From assembly GCA_011375465.1 (NCBI GenBank), contig DRZV01000117.1, forward strand, positions 1 to 6,934: 6,934 bases of DNA, read 5' to 3'. A program made the translations under genes and the position numbers. Shown piece by piece: positions 1-6,633 of this stretch (positions are counted from its first letter, which is position 1; every line of letters begins with the position of its first letter). The notes beneath the pieces were generated by a model. It was not told the DNA's origin. It saw only the letters and a program-made list of their open reading frames with translations, and searched no databases. Origin of the DNA: Neomoorella mulderi. GTDB lineage: Bacteria > Bacillota > DSM-521 > Neomoorellales > Neomoorellaceae.

Positions 1-186
1 CTCATTCCGCTCGTAAAGATCGATTATGGCCCTGTATATCACCCGGTGGGCTTCCCTATAAAAATCTTCCGGCCTCAATATCTCCAGGACCGCCAGCAAG
101 GCTTCCCGGTCCAGCATGATGGCCCCCAAAACCGACTGCTCCGCCTCCAAGCTCTGGGGCGGCATTTTTTCCGCCTGCACAGCCAT
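1..186 (-). CDS. dnaB: Replicative DNA helicase DnaB, N-terminal part (runs off the window)
   Basis: The first 62 codons of the hexameric replicative helicase, which unwinds DNA at the fork and recruits primase. Only the start of the N-terminal (primase-interacting) domain is present; the RecA-like ATPase domain lies beyond position 1. The visible protein has the family hallmark near residues 9-25 (PPQSLEAEQSVLGAIMLD), followed by a PEDFYREAHRVIYRAI stretch and LYERNE, as in DnaB/DnaC of Bacillota. The ATG at 186 is chosen because AGGAGG (195-200) stands 8 nt upstream; an internal ATG at codon 8 lacks such a site. Only 12 nt separate it from the lonC stop, and that TAG abuts the dnaB SD, so the two genes are probably cotranscribed and translationally linked. 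The gene is cut only by the window edge, with no sign of damage. Confidence 0.94.
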   Translation of the reverse strand, partial: MAVQAEKMPPQSLEAEQSVLGAIMLDREALLAVLEILRPEDFYREAHRVIYRAIIDLYERNE

Positions 187-198
187 GACCAAAACCTC

Positions 199-2103
199 CT
201 ATCCTCGAGGAGTCGAGGCCAGGGGAATCCGGAAGAGGTAATCCAGGGCTTCGGCCACTGTGGCCACCGGTATAAGCTCTATTCCCTTTATGGCCCCCTT
301 TACTTCCAGGTAATTATCCCTGGGCAAAAGGACCGCCCCCATACCCGCCTGTTTGGCTCCATAGATCTTTTCTAAAACCCCTCCCACCGGCTTGACCTTA
401 CCCTGGATGGAGATCTCTCCGGTAACGGCCACGTCCTGGCGTAAAGGTTTGCCCTGGACCGCGCTCACTATGGCTGCCAATATGGCCAGGCCGGCAGAAG
501 GCCCGTCTATGTTGGCTCCGCCCACCACGTTCACATGGAGGTCATAGTCGCCCAGATCTTCCCCCGTCAGCAGGCGGAACACCGCCGCAGCATTGAACAC
601 CGAATCCCTGGCCATACTCCCCGCTGTTTCGTTGAAACGGATGACCCCTTTGCCCTCTTCCCGGGCGGGAAAGGCCACCGCCTCTATCTCCAGGACTGTG
701 CCCACAAAGCCCGACACGGCCAAGCCCATAATCCTGCCCACTTCCGGTTTCTTCTGGGCTTTAACCGATATCTGGGGGGTAAGCCTGGCGGAACGGAGCA
801 CCTGCCGCACGTGTTCCAGGCCGATGGAGCGGCGGCGCCTGCCCCGTTTATCCCTTTGCCGGTAGAGGCAAAGGCCGTAGGCTTCGGCCAGGATGTTTAC
901 CGCCTTGCGCCCTTCAATGGTATATTCTGCTATGAGCTCCGATACCCCAGGCTCCAGCTTCACTTTCAACCTTTCCGCTGCCTCTTCCACGATGGTCTTG
1001 ATGTGTTCAGGGGTCAGGGGAGAGAAAAACACCTCCGCACAGCGGGACCTGAGGGCGGGGCTTATCTCCTCCGGATCTCGGGTGGTGGCCCCTATTAAGA
1101 CAAAATCCGCAGGCGCTCCCTCTTCAAAGAGCTTTTTTATATACCGGGGGATGCTTTCATCCTCAGGATCATAATAAGAAGAATCAAAGAAAACCCTCTT
1201 GTCTTCTAGAACTTTTAGGAGCTTGTTGAGCAGCAGGGGGTCCATCTCCCCGATCTCGTCTATGAAGAGCACCCCTCCATGGGCTTCAGTAACCAATCCC
1301 AGCTTGGGCTCAGGTATGCCGCTATCCGCCAGATCCCTCCTGGCCCCCTGGTATATGGGGTCATGGACCGAACCCAAAAGGGGGTTAGTTATTTCCCGGG
1401 GATCCCATCTCAAGGTGGTGCCGTCCACCTCCACAAAAGGGGCCTGGGGGCCAAAAGGAGAGGAGCTTATCTTTTTGGCCTCCTCCAGGGCCAAGCGGGC
1501 AGCGGTGGTCTTGCCGACCCCGGGGGGTCCGTAGATGATCATGTGCTGGGGAAAAGGGGAAGCCAGCTTGGCCAATATGGCCTGAACCGCCTCCTCCTGC
1601 CCCACTATCTCTTTCAAGCTCCGAGGCCTCAAGATCTCCAGGGCGCTACGGGAGAGGCTGACCTTTTCCTTGGCCTCCAGTTCCACCAGCTTTTTTAAGG
1701 TGCGGGCGGTCTCCGCACCCCCCTCTTCCCGGAGAATTTGGCGGCGGATCTCCTGTATATACTCCTCATGCTTCTCCTGCATCCTCTCGGCGATCCTCTG
1801 CTCCAGGCGCTCCTCCACCGTCCTGCGGGCTATTATATCCGCCAGCTCCTCTTCCAAGGCCGACAGAATATGGGGTATATCCTCCTCGGGGGGAACTTGG
1901 GAAAGGGTGGGATCTTCATAGATCAGCTTTTCCAGGGCCAAAACCCGTTCCGATAATTTTTCGGATTTGATGAGCTCCAGGGCCTCCAGCTTGCTGGCCT
2001 TCAATATAATCTTATCCGTACCGTAAAAATCGCAAAGGATCTGGAACAGGGCGGCCACCTGCTTAGACAACAGGTGCTCTTCTCCAGGGACAGCCAAAAT
2101 CAA
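199..2103 (-). CDS. lonC: ATP-dependent Lon-family protease LonC (sporulation-associated type)
   Basis: A complete 634-aa cytoplasmic AAA+ serine protease. Residues 1-90 are a short N-terminal region unlike the large substrate-binding domain of LonA, and about 90-150 is charged and probably coiled coil. The AAA+ module has Walker A GPPGVGKT (192-199), Walker B VLFIDE (278-283), a sensor-1 region near 335-341 and candidate arginine fingers at R352/R354. The C-terminal Lon protease domain has Ser536 in DGPSAG and Lys579 in GGVLEK as the Ser-Lys dyad, so it should be active. The length, the absence of a LonA N-domain and the rplI-lonC-dnaB context favour LonC, known from a subset of endospore formers, over LonB. 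The substrates cannot be read from the sequence. The start is TTG at 2103, overlapping the rplI stop as TTGA, with AGGAGG 4 nt upstream; TTG at 2097 (two codons shorter) has better spacing from GGAGGG and is an equal alternative. Confidence 0.93.
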   Translation of the reverse strand: MILAVPGEEHLLSKQVAALFQILCDFYGTDKIILKASKLEALELIKSEKLSERVLALEKLIYEDPTLSQVPPEEDIPHILSALEEELADIIARRTVEERLEQRIAERMQEKHEEYIQEIRRQILREEGGAETARTLKKLVELEAKEKVSLSRSALEILRPRSLKEIVGQEEAVQAILAKLASPFPQHMIIYGPPGVGKTTAARLALEEAKKISSSPFGPQAPFVEVDGTTLRWDPREITNPLLGSVHDPIYQGARRDLADSGIPEPKLGLVTEAHGGVLFIDEIGEMDPLLLNKLLKVLEDKRVFFDSSYYDPEDESIPRYIKKLFEEGAPADFVLIGATTRDPEEISPALRSRCAEVFFSPLTPEHIKTIVEEAAERLKVKLEPGVSELIAEYTIEGRKAVNILAEAYGLCLYRQRDKRGRRRRSIGLEHVRQVLRSARLTPQISVKAQKKPEVGRIMGLAVSGFVGTVLEIEAVAFPAREEGKGVIRFNETAGSMARDSVFNAAAVFRLLTGEDLGDYDLHVNVVGGANIDGPSAGLAILAAIVSAVQGKPLRQDVAVTGEISIQGKVKPVGGVLEKIYGAKQAGMGAVLLPRDNYLEVKGAIKGIELIPVATVAEALDYLFRIPLASTPRG

Positions 2104-2552
2104 CCCTCCTCCTGAACCACCTGTACCTCCATGGTGGTATGCACTTCCGGATGAAGCCTCAGCATCACCTGGTATCGGCCCAGCTGCTTGATGGGCTCCT
2201 TCAGCTCTATCTTACGCCTATCCAGCTCCACTTGAAAAGCCTCTTTTATTGCCTGGGCTATCTCCTTGTTGGTAACAGAACCAAACAGCCTTCCCTGTTC
2301 CCCTGCCCGGGTCCTTATGGTTAAAAGGGCTCCCTGAAGCTTCTCTTTAAGGCGCAAGGCTTCCTCCTGCTCCTTTCTCCTCTTCCGTTCCTGGCGCTTT
2401 TGCAGGCTTTCCAATTCTTTTAGCCTGGCAGGGGTGGCTTCCATGGCCAGGCCCTTGGGTATTAAGAAGTTCCTGGCATAGCCGTCGGATACCTCCACCA
2501 CCGAGCCCTGCCCCCCCAGGTTGGGCACCTCGGACAACAAGATCACCTTCAT
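2100..2552 (-). CDS. rplI: Large-subunit ribosomal protein bL9
   Basis: A 150-aa ribosomal protein of normal family length that binds 23S rRNA near the base of the L1 stalk and reaches out of the 50S subunit. The bL9 signature GYARNFLIPKGLA is at residues 24-36 of the N-terminal globular domain. Residues about 41-75 form the long, highly charged connecting helix. The C-terminal domain begins near residue 76 and carries GRLFGSVT (88-95). The ATG at 2552 is preceded by GGGGAGGTG, giving a well-spaced SD. The stop TGA overlaps the lonC TTG start, and the last codons themselves supply the purine-rich SD (CAGGAGGAGGG) for lonC. The position downstream of rpsR and upstream of lonC and dnaB matches other Clostridia. 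Confidence 0.97.
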   Translation of the reverse strand: MKVILLSEVPNLGGQGSVVEVSDGYARNFLIPKGLAMEATPARLKELESLQKRQERKRRKEQEEALRLKEKLQGALLTIRTRAGEQGRLFGSVTNKEIAQAIKEAFQVELDRRKIELKEPIKQLGRYQVMLRLHPEVHTTMEVQVVQEEG

Positions 2553-2577
2553 CTCTACACCTCCCCAAATAATAATT

Positions 2578-2614
2578 CTGCTGCCCAGTCTTCAACTTTA
2601 GACCATGGCAGCAG
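2578..2614 (-). promoter_or_regulatory. Hairpin between rpsR and rplI (weak terminator, attenuator or processing site)
   Basis: In the RNA sense, CTGCTGCC (2607-2614) pairs perfectly with GGCAGCAG (2578-2585). Inside is a second stem, AGAC/GTCT (2600-2603 with 2588-2591 in plus-strand terms), closing an 8-nt loop. The sequence after the hairpin is AATTATTATTTG: AU-rich but without an unbroken U run, so a partial terminator or an RNase processing or stability element is more likely than a full stop. It occupies most of the 89-nt rpsR-rplI gap, the longest non-coding stretch inside this operon. No promoter was recognised there. Confidence 0.5.
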
Positions 2615-2641
2615 AAAAAGGAGATCTCTTTACCGATGCCC

Positions 2642-2869
2642 TTATTCCGCCACAAAGGGCAGGAGGGCGAGAATCCGGGCCCGTTTGATGGCCCGGGTGA
2701 GCTGCCTCTGATGCCGGGCGCAGTTGCCGGTAACCCTGCGGGGGAGAATTTTTCCCCTCTCGCTCAGATACCGGCGCAGACGGCCCACGTCTTTATAGTC
2801 TACATATTCTATCTTCTCTGCACAGAAACTGCATATCTTCTTGCGAGCTTTTTTCTTATCCCGCCTCAA
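2642..2869 (-). CDS. rpsR: Small-subunit ribosomal protein bS18 (zinc-ligand type)
   Basis: A 75-aa basic 30S protein that pairs with bS6 on the platform of the small subunit. The N-terminus is MRRDKKKARKK, then CSFC (13-16), the conserved YKDVGRLRRYLSERGKILPR stretch (25-44), TGNCARHQ (47-54) and AIKRAR near the C-terminus. Cys13, Cys16, Cys50 and His53 make a complete C-x2-C...C-x2-H set, so this is the zinc-binding form. The TTG at 2869 is preferred: GAGGTG lies 9 nt upstream and the resulting MRR start is typical of the family. A GTG at 2881 would add four residues, but it lies within the SD itself. It follows ssb by 30 nt, as in the usual bS6-SSB-bS18 cluster. Confidence 0.95.
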   Translation of the reverse strand: MRRDKKKARKKICSFCAEKIEYVDYKDVGRLRRYLSERGKILPRRVTGNCARHQRQLTRAIKRARILALLPFVAE

Positions 2870-2899
2870 GTCCAAGATCACCTCGTGGAATTATAATTT

Positions 2900-3322
2900 C
2901 TAAAAGGTCAGATCGTCGTCCGGATTGACTTCTGTGGCTATATCCTCCAGGTCTTCCTCGGAGTCAAATCCAGGAAGACCCAGCCCCTCTCCGGGCTTCT
3001 CCCGGGGCCAGTCCAGAAAGCGCACGTCTTCGGCCACCACCTCGGTAACCCGGCGCCTTTGGCCGTCTGGCCCCTCAAAGGCCCTGGTCTGCAACCTGCC
3101 CTCCACCGCCACCAATCTGCCTTTGCCCAGGTGATTGGCGCAGGTCTCCGCCAATTTCCGCCATACGGTGATGCGGATAAAATCGGTTTCCCTTTCCCCC
3201 TGTTGATTGAGGTAGTTCCTGTCCACCGCCAGGGTAAAGGTGGTCACCGCCACTCCTGTGGGGGTATAACGCAGTTCCGGATCCCGGGTAAGCCGGCCTA
3301 TGAGGATAACCCGGTTCAGCAT
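2900..3322 (-). CDS. ssb: Single-stranded DNA-binding protein SSB
   Basis: A 140-aa SSB that coats single-stranded DNA as a tetramer during replication, repair and recombination and recruits partner proteins through its C-terminal tip. The OB fold covers residues about 1-105: MLNRVILIGRLTRDPELRYT at the start, then TDFIRITVWRKLAE (46-59) with Trp54, and VAVEGRLQTR (71-80). A short linker (about 107-130) leads to the acidic tail ending DDDLTF. The usual tip is DDDIPF or DDDLPF, so the penultimate proline is threonine here (codon ACC at 2906-2908). The protein is shorter than Bacillus SsbA, mainly through its linker. The ATG at 3322 has GAGGTGG about 9 nt upstream. It lies 24 nt after rpsF and 30 nt before rpsR, the conserved S6-SSB-S18 order. 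Confidence 0.96.
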   Translation of the reverse strand: MLNRVILIGRLTRDPELRYTPTGVAVTTFTLAVDRNYLNQQGERETDFIRITVWRKLAETCANHLGKGRLVAVEGRLQTRAFEGPDGQRRRVTEVVAEDVRFLDWPREKPGEGLGLPGFDSEEDLEDIATEVNPDDDLTF

Positions 3323-3346
3323 TCTCCATCCCCACCTCGGTTTATT

Positions 3347-3640
3347 TTAGCCCGCCTTTTCCTCTTTGGCTATCAAGAAGCGGATCACGTCTTCTGTGAT
3401 CCTGAGAACCCGGTCCAGCTCTTGGGCCACCTGGGGCTTGCCTTTAAATTTCATCAACACATAGTAACCTTCGCGAAATTTTTTAATCTCATAAGCCAAC
3501 CGCCTTTTGCCCCACTGGGAAATCTCCAGAACTTCACCACCCTGGTCGGTTACCAGATTTTTAAACCTCTCCACCAGTGCGGCGATTTTCTCGGCTTCCA
3601 GGTCTGGCCTCAACACGTAGACCACTTCGTATTGGCGCAC
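3347..3640 (-). CDS. rpsF: Small-subunit ribosomal protein bS6
   Basis: A 97-aa 30S protein that forms a heterodimer with bS18 and binds 16S rRNA in the central domain. The start MRQYEVVYVLRPDLE, the central GGEVLEISQWGKRRLAYEIKK (about 34-54) and the following REGYYVLMKF strand are typical of bS6, as is the length. The start is GTG at 3640 with an excellent SD, GGGAGGAGG, 6 nt upstream. It is the first gene after the promoter at 3703-3731 and so leads the rpsF-ssb-rpsR-rplI-lonC-dnaB unit. A leader hairpin that can cover the SD suggests feedback control by the S6:S18 complex, as known for other bacterial rpsF leaders. Confidence 0.97.
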   Translation of the reverse strand: MRQYEVVYVLRPDLEAEKIAALVERFKNLVTDQGGEVLEISQWGKRRLAYEIKKFREGYYVLMKFKGKPQVAQELDRVLRITEDVIRFLIAKEEKAG

Positions 3641-3646
3641 ACTGAA

Positions 3647-3690
3647 CCTCCTCCCTATGGACTTAAACGGCCCCCGTAGGAGCAGGGAAG
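3647..3690 (-). promoter_or_regulatory. rpsF 5' leader hairpin that can sequester the ribosome binding site
   Basis: Two alternative pairings hide the rpsF SD. CTTCCCT (3684-3690) can pair with AGGGAGG (3650-3656). CTCCTA (3677-3682) can pair with TAGGGAG (3651-3657) with one bulged G. Inside either, ACGG-GGG-CCGT (3667-3677) forms a small hairpin, leaving an asymmetric single-stranded stretch on its 3' side. Leaders of rpsF in many bacteria are bound by the S6:S18 complex for autoregulation, and this stem-bulge-stem shape is compatible with that. I could not confirm the exact protein-binding motif by eye. Confidence 0.45.
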
Positions 3691-3702
3691 CTTTTCTGCC
3701 TG

Positions 3703-3731
3703 ATTATAGCACATATATATACCCCAGGCAA
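3703..3731 (-). promoter_or_regulatory. Sigma-A-type promoter for the rpsF-ssb-rpsR-rplI-lonC-dnaB operon
   Basis: In the RNA-sense strand, TTGCCT (3726-3731) is the -35 element. A 17-bp spacer (3709-3725) is followed by a perfect -10, TATAAT (3703-3708), preceded by TGC, an extended -10. Transcription should start around 3695-3697, about 55 nt before the rpsF GTG. The spacer contains an alternating TATATATA run. It lies in the mgtA-rpsF gap, so it separates the housekeeping operon from the Mg2+-controlled gene. Confidence 0.85.
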
Positions 3732-3767
3732 GGAAGAAAACCGGCCACCTTTGCCCTCTGCCCGAGT

Positions 3768-6557
3768 TTAAAAGAGCTTACCATATCTCTTTATAAAGAT
3801 GGTCTTCACATATTGGGCTAAGGCCAGATAGGACATCTGACAGGGCAGGAGCACTATCCAGAAATAGATAGAAGGCAGGGGGGCCATGCCCAAACGGGCT
3901 CCTAAGGGAGTGTAGGGTACTATGGTTCCGAAGACGATGGCCGCCAAGGTCAAAGTCAACACAGGGAAAGAGGGCAGGCTCTGGATAAAAGGTATCTTTT
4001 CTGTCCTGAGCATATACACCACCATGGTCTGGGTCCACAGGCTCAGTACAAACCAGCCTGACTGGAACAGGGAGACGAAACTGGCCCGCAGTTCTTCTGG
4101 GAGGAGAAAATAGGGTCCTCCTATCACCGCAGGGCCCACCACGAAAAACATAAGGGCATAGCAGATTATATCGAATATGGAGCTGGTGGGCCCAAACCAT
4201 ATCATAAATCTTCCGATATTGGGGGCATCCCACTGCCTGGGCTTTTTTATATACTCCTCGTCTACACTGTCCCAAGGCATGGAGGTCATGGAAAGATCAT
4301 AGGTTAAGTTGAGAAATAACAGCTGTAAAGGCATCATGGGCAAAAAGGGCAGAAAGGAGCTGGCCACCAATACCGAAAAGACATTCCCGAAATTGGAACT
4401 GGCGGTGACGGCGATATATTTCATTATATTGCCGAAGGTCCTCCTCCCCTCCACCAAACCCCGCTCCAGTACAGCCAAGCTCTTTTCCAACAAGATGAAA
4501 TCCGCCGATTCCTTGGCTATATCGGCGGCGTTGTCCACCGAGATGGCCACGTCCGCTTCCCTCATGGCTGGGGCATCGTTTATCCCATCCCCCAGGAAAC
4601 CCACCACATGGCCCCGCCTCCTGAGGGCCCTCACTATTCTGGCCTTCTGCATGGGGGTCACCTTGGCAAAAAGGGTGGTCTCCTCAACTGCTGCCTCCAG
4701 TTCCTCATCGGCCATCCTGTCGACATCTTCCCCCAAAACCACTCCCTTCAAGGGCAGATCCACCTCTTTGCAGATCCTCTGGGCTACAATTTCGTTGTCC
4801 CCGGTGAGGATCTTTATCTCCACCCCGTGCTCCTGCAAAGCCCTGACGGCTTCCAGGGCAGTCTCCTTAGGGGGATCTAGAAAGGCCAGAAAGCCCATCA
4901 AGACCATGTCCTTTTCGTCCTCAGCAGTTAAAACCCCTGGAGGGGGGACGTTTTCGCTCTTCTGGGCCACGGCCAACACCCTGAGGCCGTCTTCGTTGAG
5001 GCTCTTCACCATATCCAGGGCTTCCCGCTTCAGCTCCTTGGTCAGGGGTAAAACCCTCAGCTCTCCCAAGGGCCTGGCCTCCTCCCGGGCAGCCAAGGGA
5101 TGAGGGTTCCCTTCAGGACAAAGGGGGAGCTTGTATTCCACCCACTTACATATGGAAAGCACCTCTTCCACGGCCCCTTTGGTGACCAGCTGCCTCTTTA
5201 CCCCTGTAGGCCCGTTATCGCTCTCCAGCACCACCGACATCCTCCTTCTGACAAAATCGAAGGGGATCTCGTCCACCTTTCTGTATACCTTTTCCAAATC
5301 CTCGGCCTTCAGCCCGTGCTCCTCGCCATATCTCAAAATGGCCTCATCCAGAACATTTCTCAATCCGGTCTGGTAGTAGCTGTTTAAAAAAGCATGCCGC
5401 AGCACCCGGATATCCTCGTTTCCATGTATATCCAGGTGTTTTTCCAAAACTATCTTATTCAAAGTGAGGGTGCCGGTCTTATCAGAGCAGAACACCGTCA
5501 TGGCCCCAAAATTCTGCATGGCGTCCAGCCTTTTCACTATGGTCTTTTCCCGGGCCATGGCCACTGCCCCTTTGGCCAGCCCCGCGTTCACTATCATGGG
5601 AAGCATCTTAGGGGTCAAGCCCACAGCCACAGCCACGGCAAACAGAAAAGCTTCCAGCCAATTCCCCTTGGTGAGACCGTTTATCAAGAAAACTACAGGA
5701 ACCATGCTCAACATGAAATAAACAAACACTTTGCTGGTTTCCGCCACGCCCTTTTCAAAGCTGGTGAGCTCCCTGTGTCCCACAATGGTTTCGGCCATGG
5801 CCCCAAAGTAGGTATTTTGACCGGTGGCCAGGACCACCCCTATGGCGGAACCGCTTACAACGCTGGTGCCCATGAAGCAGATGTTATCCAGGTCGCCGAG
5901 GGTCAGGCTGGGGGCCTTTTTCTTCTCTTCGTCCAGTTCTGGCCGCTTTTCCACCGGTTCCGATTCCCCGGTTAAAGTGGCCTGGTTCACGAACAGGTCT
6001 TTGGTGGCGAGGATCCTCAAGTCAGCGGGGACCATATCTCCGGCTGCCAGGTGCACTATATCCCCGGGAACTATCTCCTCTATTTCTACCTCCTTAACCC
6101 CCATACCCCGGCGCCTGATCGCTGCTGTGGTGCGCACCATGGCCCGAAGCCTTTCGGCTGCTACGGCTGAACGGTACTCCTGTACAAACCTTATCAGGGT
6201 GCTCACCACGATCATGGTGGAGATTATCAGCACTGCGCTCCAGTCTTCCTCCCCAGGAGCAGCCAGGCGCACGTCCACCAGGTAATTGATTATGGCCAGA
6301 AAAGTCAGTATGAAGTTGAAATAATTGGCGTAGGCCTTCAAAAGATGGATATACCAGGGCAATTTCCTCTCCCGGGCCACCTGGTTAGGGCCATATTTTT
6401 CCAGCCTCTCCTCCGCTTCCTCTAAAGTCAAACCTTCCCGGCAGGTATCCAGCTCCCTTAAAACCTCTTCTTCCGCCTTTCTGGCCCACTGGACTAAACG
6501 GGCTGCGATCTCTCCACCTTTGTCCCTTTTCTCTTCTTTTACCCTTTTCCAGAACAT
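3768..6557 (-). CDS. mgtA: Magnesium-transporting P-type ATPase MgtA (P3B type)
   Basis: A 929-aa integral membrane pump that imports Mg2+ using ATP. In order: M1 (about 78-96), M2 (107-125), the actuator domain with TGES (196-199), M3 (275-294), M4 (301-325), phosphorylation motif CSDKTGTLT with Asp359, nucleotide-binding KGA (460-462), TGDN (585-588), hinge GDGINDAP (656-663), and six C-terminal helices ending near 917. The C-terminal half (YDLSMTSMPWD, GRFMIWFGPTSSIFDI, LFQSGWFV) closely follows enterobacterial MgtA. The M4 motif, usually GLTPEMLPMI, reads GLTPKMLPMI with Lys317 (AAG, 5607-5609). The ATG at 6557 is chosen because GAGGGGGTGG ends 5 nt upstream; a TTG at 6611 would extend the frame by 18 codons but has no SD and lies inside a predicted hairpin. 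The M-box riboswitch upstream predicts expression at low Mg2+. No convincing terminator follows. Confidence 0.95.
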   Translation of the reverse strand: MFWKRVKEEKRDKGGEIAARLVQWARKAEEEVLRELDTCREGLTLEEAEERLEKYGPNQVARERKLPWYIHLLKAYANYFNFILTFLAIINYLVDVRLAAPGEEDWSAVLIISTMIVVSTLIRFVQEYRSAVAAERLRAMVRTTAAIRRRGMGVKEVEIEEIVPGDIVHLAAGDMVPADLRILATKDLFVNQATLTGESEPVEKRPELDEEKKKAPSLTLGDLDNICFMGTSVVSGSAIGVVLATGQNTYFGAMAETIVGHRELTSFEKGVAETSKVFVYFMLSMVPVVFLINGLTKGNWLEAFLFAVAVAVGLTPKMLPMIVNAGLAKGAVAMAREKTIVKRLDAMQNFGAMTVFCSDKTGTLTLNKIVLEKHLDIHGNEDIRVLRHAFLNSYYQTGLRNVLDEAILRYGEEHGLKAEDLEKVYRKVDEIPFDFVRRRMSVVLESDNGPTGVKRQLVTKGAVEEVLSICKWVEYKLPLCPEGNPHPLAAREEARPLGELRVLPLTKELKREALDMVKSLNEDGLRVLAVAQKSENVPPPGVLTAEDEKDMVLMGFLAFLDPPKETALEAVRALQEHGVEIKILTGDNEIVAQRICKEVDLPLKGVVLGEDVDRMADEELEAAVEETTLFAKVTPMQKARIVRALRRRGHVVGFLGDGINDAPAMREADVAISVDNAADIAKESADFILLEKSLAVLERGLVEGRRTFGNIMKYIAVTASSNFGNVFSVLVASSFLPFLPMMPLQLLFLNLTYDLSMTSMPWDSVDEEYIKKPRQWDAPNIGRFMIWFGPTSSIFDIICYALMFFVVGPAVIGGPYFLLPEELRASFVSLFQSGWFVLSLWTQTMVVYMLRTEKIPFIQSLPSFPVLTLTLAAIVFGTIVPYTPLGARLGMAPLPSIYFWIVLLPCQMSYLALAQYVKTIFIKRYGKLF

Positions 6558-6575
6558 TTTTTCCACCCCCTCAGG

Positions 6576-6633
6576 AAAAAATAAAGTCCCCCCGGGAAGA
6601 GGCTTCCCCAAAGATGGCTTTTATATGGGACTC
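6576..6633 (-). terminator. Possible second intrinsic terminator immediately before the mgtA SD
   Basis: In the RNA sense, GAGTCCC (6627-6633) can pair with GGGACTT (6584-6590; six Watson-Crick pairs plus one G-U). The enclosed segment contains a perfect 6-bp hairpin, GGGAAG-CCT-CTTCCC (6594-6608). The outer stem is followed at once by TATTTTTTCC, a U-rich tract, and then by the mgtA SD. The 36-nt interior makes the outer stem weaker than in a classic terminator. Its 5' arm is formed by the last codons of the proline-rich leader ORF (6621-6707), so ribosomes finishing that ORF would disrupt it. Confidence 0.35.

Noticed and set aside
535..1098. Long open frames on the plus strand opposite lonC, and similar ones opposite mgtA, ssb and rpsF.
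   Set aside because: They are antisense shadows of well-supported minus-strand genes, with no recognisable domains and no SD logic; long antisense frames are common opposite GC-rich coding sequence.
2870..2881. GTG start for rpsR at 2881, four codons upstream.
   Set aside because: This GTG is part of the GAGGTG SD sequence itself. Starting at TTG 2869 gives proper spacing and a typical bS18 N-terminus.
2889..2898. Perfect 10-bp palindrome AATTATAATT between ssb and rpsR.
   Set aside because: It is short, AT-only and in a gap where AT-rich sequence is expected upstream of an SD; no second copy or known operator match.
3728..3757. Imperfect hairpin after mgtA (GGCAAAGG with CCTTGCC, one bulged A) considered as its terminator.
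   Set aside because: It overlaps the -35 of the rpsF promoter and is followed by TGGGGTATAT rather than a U tract, so it does not look like an intrinsic terminator.
6558..6611. Extended MgtA N-terminus starting at TTG 6611 (18 more codons).
   Set aside because: The TTG has no SD and lies within a predicted hairpin, while the ATG at 6557 has GAGGGGGTGG just upstream. The extra residues would be encoded by the terminator-like hairpin and the SD.
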